Source: an uncultured PS1 clade bacterium
Lineage (GTDB): Bacteria > Pseudomonadota > Gammaproteobacteria > PS1 > Pseudothioglobaceae
DNA: 11,055 bases
Reading direction: 5' to 3'
NCBI GenBank assembly: GCA_937950605.1
Contig: CALFDA010000063.1
Location: 1-11,055, forward strand
In this document: positions 7,412 through 11,055 of the stretch, in pieces
How positions within the stretch are numbered: the first letter of the stretch is position 1
Layout of the letters: every line of letters starts with the position of its first letter
The notes under the pieces: generated by a model
Told to the model about the DNA's origin: nothing
The model's database searches: none
Seen by the model: only the letters and a program-made list of their open reading frames with translations
Translations under genes and position numbers: made by a program

Positions 7412-8931
7412 CGAATTATTTGCCAACACTTAAACTTTTTGCTCACCCTAAGGTAATAACCATGTTGTTCTTAGGTTTTTCGGCAGGAATACCGATTTTA
7501 TTGATTTTTTCCACTTTGGGTTTATGGCTTAATGAAGCAGGTGTGGTGAAGTCAACTGTTACCTATTTTTCGTGGGCAGCACTTGGTTATTCCTTCAAGT
7601 TTGTATGGGCACCTTTGGTTGATCGTTTGTCCTTGCCGATTCTAACGCAAACATTAGGGCGTAGGCGCGCATGGATGTTATTGTCTCAATTTAGTATTAT
7701 TGGTGCTATTTTGTTAATGTCTTCAACTAATCCAAAATTAGGTGTTGATAGTTTGACTATGATGGCATACAGTGCGGTATTGTTAGGATTTTCTGCAGCA
7801 ACTCAAGATATTGTGATTGATGCATATCGCATTGAATCGGCTGATGAAAAACTACAATCAATGCTTTCTGCCACTTATATTGCTGGCTATAGGATTGGTA
7901 TGATAGTCGCGGGTGCAGGAGGTATGTTTATTGCGAGTTACTTAGGCTCAAGCAAATCTGCATATAGTTATGAGGCTTGGTCAAGTGCTTACATGGCAAT
8001 GGCAATGATGATGTTGATTGGCGTGGCAACGACACTTATTATCAATGAACCACAATCTAAACACATTGAAACGCGATATGCAATCCAAGACTACGCAAGA
8101 TTTTTTTTATTATTTCTATTTACAATAAGTTCTTTTGTCTTAATATTTGCCACTACACAAGATTTACTTGAGAGTGTAAAGCAAAGTTTAAGCGAGTTGC
8201 TCAACAATAAACACTTTGGAGGTTTTGTTGTGGACAGCTTGCGTATGATTTTGGCATTGTTGTGTGCTTATATCGTAGCACGAATTCTAATAATGTTGAA
8301 TATTGTCAACAAAACCATGGTAGATGCAACCTATATCAATCCAGTTAGAGATTTTTTTAAACGCTATGGTGTTGGTATCGCTATGTTATTATTAGCAGTG
8401 ATTGGGCTGTATCGTGTTAGTGATATTGTGCTTGGTGTGGTTGCTAATATTTTTTATCAAGATATAGGTTTTACCAAAGTTGAAATTGCAACCATCGCCA
8501 AAATCTTTGGCTTGTTTATGACGATTATTGGTGGTTTTGTTGGTGGTTTAATAGCATTTAAAATAGGCGTGTTTAGAATGTTATTCTTAGGTGCTTTATT
8601 GTCATCTTTAACCAACCTGTTGTTTGTTGTGTTGGCTAATGTAGGGCATGACATTGCTTGGCTATATATTACAATCAGTATGGATAATTTGTCCGCTGGT
8701 ATTGCAGGTGCTGCCTTTGTGGCTTTTTTGTCGAGTTTGACTAATATCAAATTTAGTGCTACACAATATAGCATTTTTTCATCTTTGATGACCCTTTTAC
8801 CCAAAATGTTTGGCGGTTATTCGGGTACATTAGTTGAGTCTTTTGGTTATAGTAATTTCTTTGTCATCACAACAATAATAGGTATCCCGATTTTATATTT
8901 GGTGTATAAAGTCAGGCCTTATATTGATTAA
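7405..8931 (+). CDS. ampG: AmpG-family muropeptide permease (MFS transporter)
   Basis: AmpG is an inner-membrane major facilitator that brings GlcNAc-1,6-anhydroMurNAc-peptides from the periplasm into the cytoplasm for recycling. The 508 residues are slightly longer than E. coli AmpG (491) and almost wholly hydrophobic, consistent with its 14 helices. Family signatures are LGFSAGIP near the start, FKFVWAPLVDR (64-74), GRRRAW (85-90) and ATQDIVIDAYRIE (132-144). In the second half come GFTKVEIA, FGLFMTIIGG and SSLTNIKFSATQYS. A region between the two halves has extra hydrophobic segments, as in other AmpG proteins. I chose ATG 7405, which overlaps the rhodanese stop by 7 nt (ATGCTAG); a TTG 9 nt upstream is in frame but less likely. 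GGGAG lies only 2 nt before the ATG, too close for a good ribosome site, so coupling is probable. nagZ next door supports the assignment. Confidence 0.92.
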   Translation: MLANYLPTLKLFAHPKVITMLFLGFSAGIPILLIFSTLGLWLNEAGVVKSTVTYFSWAALGYSFKFVWAPLVDRLSLPILTQTLGRRRAWMLLSQFSIIGAILLMSSTNPKLGVDSLTMMAYSAVLLGFSAATQDIVIDAYRIESADEKLQSMLSATYIAGYRIGMIVAGAGGMFIASYLGSSKSAYSYEAWSSAYMAMAMMMLIGVATTLIINEPQSKHIETRYAIQDYARFFLLFLFTISSFVLIFATTQDLLESVKQSLSELLNNKHFGGFVVDSLRMILALLCAYIVARILIMLNIVNKTMVDATYINPVRDFFKRYGVGIAMLLLAVIGLYRVSDIVLGVVANIFYQDIGFTKVEIATIAKIFGLFMTIIGGFVGGLIAFKIGVFRMLFLGALLSSLTNLLFVVLANVGHDIAWLYITISMDNLSAGIAGAAFVAFLSSLTNIKFSATQYSIFSSLMTLLPKMFGGYSGTLVESFGYSNFFVITTIIGIPILYLVYKVRPYID

Positions 8932-8936
8932 AGGAG
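8931..8936 (+). promoter_or_regulatory. Ribosome binding site for nagZ
   Basis: AAGGAG starts at the last base of the ampG stop codon and lies 11 nt before a GTG. It is the clearest Shine-Dalgarno in the window and supports that GTG as the nagZ start, since no suitable ATG is nearer. It also suggests nagZ can be translated without overlap coupling, unlike the genes before it. Confidence 0.7.
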
Positions 8937-8947
8937 TCTAGATTAAA

Positions 8948-9931
8948 GTGAAAGGTTTAGGTGCAATTATGATTGATGTGTCGGGTTTAGTATTGACCGA
9001 AAAAGAAAAAAATCAATTAGTTAAACCAAATGTGGGCGGAGTTATTTTATTTTCACGTAATTTTGCAAATATTCATCAATTAGAAACCTTAATTCAATCT
9101 ATTCGCCTAGTTAATCAAAATTTATTGATTGCTGTTGATCATGAAGGTGGCAGAGTGCAAAGGTTTAAACAAGGTTTTACTCATCTGCCAGCGATGGCGA
9201 AACTAGGCAAAATATACGACCATAATCCAGACCTTGCTACTCAACAATCAATGTCTTGTGGTTATGTGCTAGCGGCAGAATTGCTAGCGGTGGGCGTGGA
9301 CTTTTCTTTTACACCCGTGCTTGATTTAGACTATGGCACCTCTAGTGTGATTGCTGATAGGGCTTTTCATTCTAATCCTGATGTGGTAGCAAAATTAGCG
9401 GGCAGTCTAATTAAGGGCATGCATCAAGCAGGCATGAAATGTGTGGGCAAGCATTTTCCAGGACATGGCTTTGTTGCCACAGATTCACACCTTAATTTAG
9501 CTATTGATGAGCGTGAATTGGATGATATTTATCAAGACATATCGGTTTTTAAAAAACTTGTCCATCATTTAGACGCGGTTATGCTAGCGCATGTGGTGTA
9601 TGCGAAAGTGGACAATAAGCCAGCGGGTTTTTCTGCAAAATGGATTAAAGCAATATTACGAGAAAAGTTAGGCTTTGATGGTGTGATATTTAGTGATGAT
9701 TTGTCAATGCAAGGCGCATATTTTATTAAAAACATAGACGAGCGTGTTCAAGTCGCACTAGATAGCGGTTGTGATATGTTGCTTATTTGCAATCATCCCG
9801 AACTTGTTAAACAAGTCATTGACAAAGACTTGCCAATAGTTGGAAAATTACAATCAATGCAAGGTCATCTTGCTGATGGATATAAAACATTACTTAAACA
9901 ACATCGACAAAATATACAAAATCTATTATGA
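8948..9931 (+). CDS. nagZ: Beta-N-acetylhexosaminidase NagZ
   Basis: NagZ is a cytoplasmic glycoside hydrolase of family 3. It removes GlcNAc from imported GlcNAc-anhydroMurNAc-peptides; in some bacteria its products induce AmpC beta-lactamase. The 327 residues compare with 341 in E. coli and form a single TIM barrel. Family motifs are VGGVILFSRN (29-38), AVDHEGGRVQRF (62-73, with D64), the KHFPGHG loop (168-174), the flexible dyad D179-x-H181 in TDSH, and the nucleophile D250 in FSDDLSM. The start is GTG, giving MKGLGAIMIDVSG; the matching E. coli region is MGPVMLDVEG. An AAGGAG ribosome site precedes it by 11 nt and ampG ends 16 nt upstream, so the two form a recycling pair. It is the last gene of the run; the next gene is convergent. 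No signal peptide is present, as expected. Confidence 0.96.
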   Translation: MKGLGAIMIDVSGLVLTEKEKNQLVKPNVGGVILFSRNFANIHQLETLIQSIRLVNQNLLIAVDHEGGRVQRFKQGFTHLPAMAKLGKIYDHNPDLATQQSMSCGYVLAAELLAVGVDFSFTPVLDLDYGTSSVIADRAFHSNPDVVAKLAGSLIKGMHQAGMKCVGKHFPGHGFVATDSHLNLAIDERELDDIYQDISVFKKLVHHLDAVMLAHVVYAKVDNKPAGFSAKWIKAILREKLGFDGVIFSDDLSMQGAYFIKNIDERVQVALDSGCDMLLICNHPELVKQVIDKDLPIVGKLQSMQGHLADGYKTLLKQHRQNIQNLL

Positions 9932-10094
9932 GATTAAAATATAGATTGTAGTTGCATGTTTTTACATAGTTTTACCATTGTATGCTCTGATAATAACACC
10001 GTATAGGCATTTGCAAATTAAAGAATAAAAATAAAACGCACAACAAAACACCATAGTGGATAGGCTGTTGACGATTGAGTTCAAATGCTGGTTT

Positions 10095-10727
10095 TTATAA
10101 TTTTGTCGAACTGGTAGGTTTGCGTTTAGAGCGGGGAGTTTTTGCTTTTTTGCGTCTAGTTTGTTGTTTTTCAGAGATGATTTTATCAACAGATATGAGT
10201 TCTGCAACGCTTTGAGAGATTTGTTCAAAGGCTTTGGGTGCTTGGATTTCAACCATTTGTTGCACAATCCATTTTGCATCAACATCTGTCATTGCTAGTT
10301 TGATTTTGTCACCGAAGTATCTTAAAAACCTATAATTAGGTTTGTTATCGATAAATTCGTATTCAGAATAATCTTGCGAACGCTGATTATAGGTGTTGAT
10401 AAAGGCTTTATGGTGATTGCCATTACCAATGCGTTCGGTTTTATTTTCTTGGTAATACAAAGCGGATTGTTTTGTTAGTTTATAGATGAGTTTTTGTCGC
10501 TGTTCGGTGCTTAAATCTTTAAAAACAAGACGATCAACAGATTGAATAAGAAAACATAGATATTCTTGAATGACATCAAAAACTTGCTCTTTTTCAATAG
10601 TAAAGCCTTCGTTAATTAGGTCTTCAAGATGATTTTTGGTGATACGCCAACAGATGAAAGCCATTGCGCCACCAATATCTTCAATCGTTTTAACTTGGGT
10701 TTTGTGCCACTTGCTTCTAACTCTCAC
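10095..10727 (-). CDS. Conserved-looking hypothetical protein with basic C-terminal tail
   Basis: I do not recognise a named family in this 210-aa protein, though the N-terminal half resembles uncharacterised proteobacterial proteins I have seen. It has no signal peptide or membrane helix and looks soluble and mostly helical. Distinctive pieces are KTIEDIGGAMAFICWRI (13-29), GNGNHHKAFINTYNQRSQDY (101-120), NYRFLRYFGD (131-140) and DAKWIVQQMVEIQAPKA (150-166). The last 24 residues (187-210) carry about eleven Lys or Arg, which could bind nucleic acid; that is inference from composition only. I chose the GTG at 10727 because the coding pattern continues upstream of the first internal ATG (residue 22); there is no clear Shine-Dalgarno. 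It starts 22 nt after the broken rhodanese frame ends and probably shares its transcript. It converges on nagZ across 163 nt. Confidence 0.82.
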   Translation of the reverse strand: MRVRSKWHKTQVKTIEDIGGAMAFICWRITKNHLEDLINEGFTIEKEQVFDVIQEYLCFLIQSVDRLVFKDLSTEQRQKLIYKLTKQSALYYQENKTERIGNGNHHKAFINTYNQRSQDYSEYEFIDNKPNYRFLRYFGDKIKLAMTDVDAKWIVQQMVEIQAPKAFEQISQSVAELISVDKIISEKQQTRRKKAKTPRSKRKPTSSTKL

Positions 10728-10749
10728 GATTTGATTTTACCATTTGGTG

Positions 10750-11037
10750 TTAATTACAGATATAGTTTCTAAATGAGACTAGGTCGTTGACATCCTCAAA
10801 ACTCATTTACTCTAGGTAACTTTTGGCGTTTGATGAGCGAGCACCTGCCAAGCAATGTAGCACAATTACCCTGTTTCGCTCAAGAATGTTTTTGACATTT
10901 ATAATGCCTTGTAATAGCGAGTTTATGGCATTTGGCAATGCGCTTTGGGCAAATTCATAACTTAAGCGCACATCAACTAGCTGCACGTTTTTGCTCAAGA
11001 GTTTGCAAGCATCTTTGCATGAAAAAGTGCTGAACAT
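10750..11037 (-). pseudogene. Small rhodanese-like protein interrupted by an in-frame TAA
   Basis: From ATG 11037 the frame encodes a rhodanese domain: DVRLSYEFAQ, with ALPNAIN after it, and the catalytic loop LHCLAGARSS (C-x-x-G-x-R-S). It then hits TAA at 10809-10807, after SYLE (residue 76). Read through that TAA, the same frame gives 18 more residues, MSFEDVNDLVSFRNYICN, ending at TAA 10752-10750. These align without gaps to the usual rhodanese ending (LGF-x-x-V-x-NLGS), so one codon has apparently become a stop, for example TCA to TAA. Inside the tail, usual family residues are also changed (LGF to MSF, NLGS to DLVS), consistent with decay. A 76-aa protein would lack the last strand and helix of the fold. 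Alternatives are a tolerated truncation or a sequencing error. A ribosome-site-like GGGGA lies before the start. Confidence 0.65.
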
Positions 11038-11046
11038 AGTATAATT

Positions 11047-11051
11047 TCCCC
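11047..11051 (-). promoter_or_regulatory. Possible ribosome binding site of the interrupted rhodanese
   Basis: On the minus strand GGGGA lies 9 nt before the ATG at 11037, a normal distance. A TATACT element between them could serve as a -10 only for a different, leaderless start, so I do not call a promoter. The window ends here. Confidence 0.4.
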
Positions 11052-11055
11052 ATGG

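Noticed and set aside
8457..8804. Open frame of about 115 codons on the minus strand inside ampG
   Set aside because: It is the antisense of hydrophobic AmpG helices; the isoleucine- and lysine-rich translation is what such antisense gives.
9932..10094. Terminator between convergent nagZ and the 210-aa gene
   Set aside because: I found no stem with adequate G-C pairs followed by a T-run on either strand.
9962..10285. Open frame of about 107 codons on the minus strand, overlapping the end of the 210-aa gene
   Set aside because: About 190 nt overlap the better-supported gene in another frame, and the translation is low in recognisable motifs.
11052..11055. Plus-strand ATG at the window edge as the start of a divergent gene
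   Set aside because: Only four bases are visible and no ribosome site can be confirmed.

Overview
The window is AT-rich bacterial DNA carrying ordinary, tightly packed chromosomal genes. Several proteins (MraY, GlcF, RlmD, NagZ, RF3) read as gammaproteobacterial. Low GC, short gaps and two rhodanese-type genes would fit a sulfur-oxidising gammaproteobacterium of the SUP05/Thioglobus or thiotrophic-symbiont type. That placement comes from recognising the sequences, not from a search. I see no rRNA, tRNA, IS element, CRISPR array or phage gene.

Layout. (1) Positions 1-3189, plus strand: the tail of an FKBP-type prolyl isomerase, then mraY (lipid I synthesis), a dCMP deaminase and prfC (release factor 3). 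The last three overlap by 4 nt or abut exactly, so they are probably one transcript. (2) 3198-3761, minus strand: a small five-helix membrane protein with two histidine pairs that resemble haem ligands. (3) 3762-4140: a 379-nt divergent intergenic region with back-to-back promoter-like elements and a GC-containing hairpin. (4) 4141-9931, plus strand: a six-gene run, glcF, rlmD, a YkuD-domain L,D-transpeptidase-fold protein, a rhodanese, ampG and nagZ. Each gene overlaps the next or lies within 16 nt of it. (5) 9932-10094: a convergent gap of 163 nt with no clear terminator. (6) 10095-11055, minus strand: an unrecognised 210-aa protein preceded by a small rhodanese gene that carries an in-frame nonsense codon.

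The main theme of the second operon is cell-wall recycling. AmpG imports anhydro-muropeptides, NagZ trims GlcNAc from them in the cytoplasm, and a YkuD-fold enzyme with no visible export signal is encoded two genes upstream. A cytoplasmic L,D-carboxypeptidase acting on the recycled tetrapeptide is the most interesting reading of that enzyme. MraY, at the other end of the window, uses the recycled UDP-MurNAc-pentapeptide. The other notable points are the broken rhodanese, the lone glcF without glcD or glcE beside it, mraY lying outside a recognisable division and cell-wall cluster, and the possible di-haem membrane protein.
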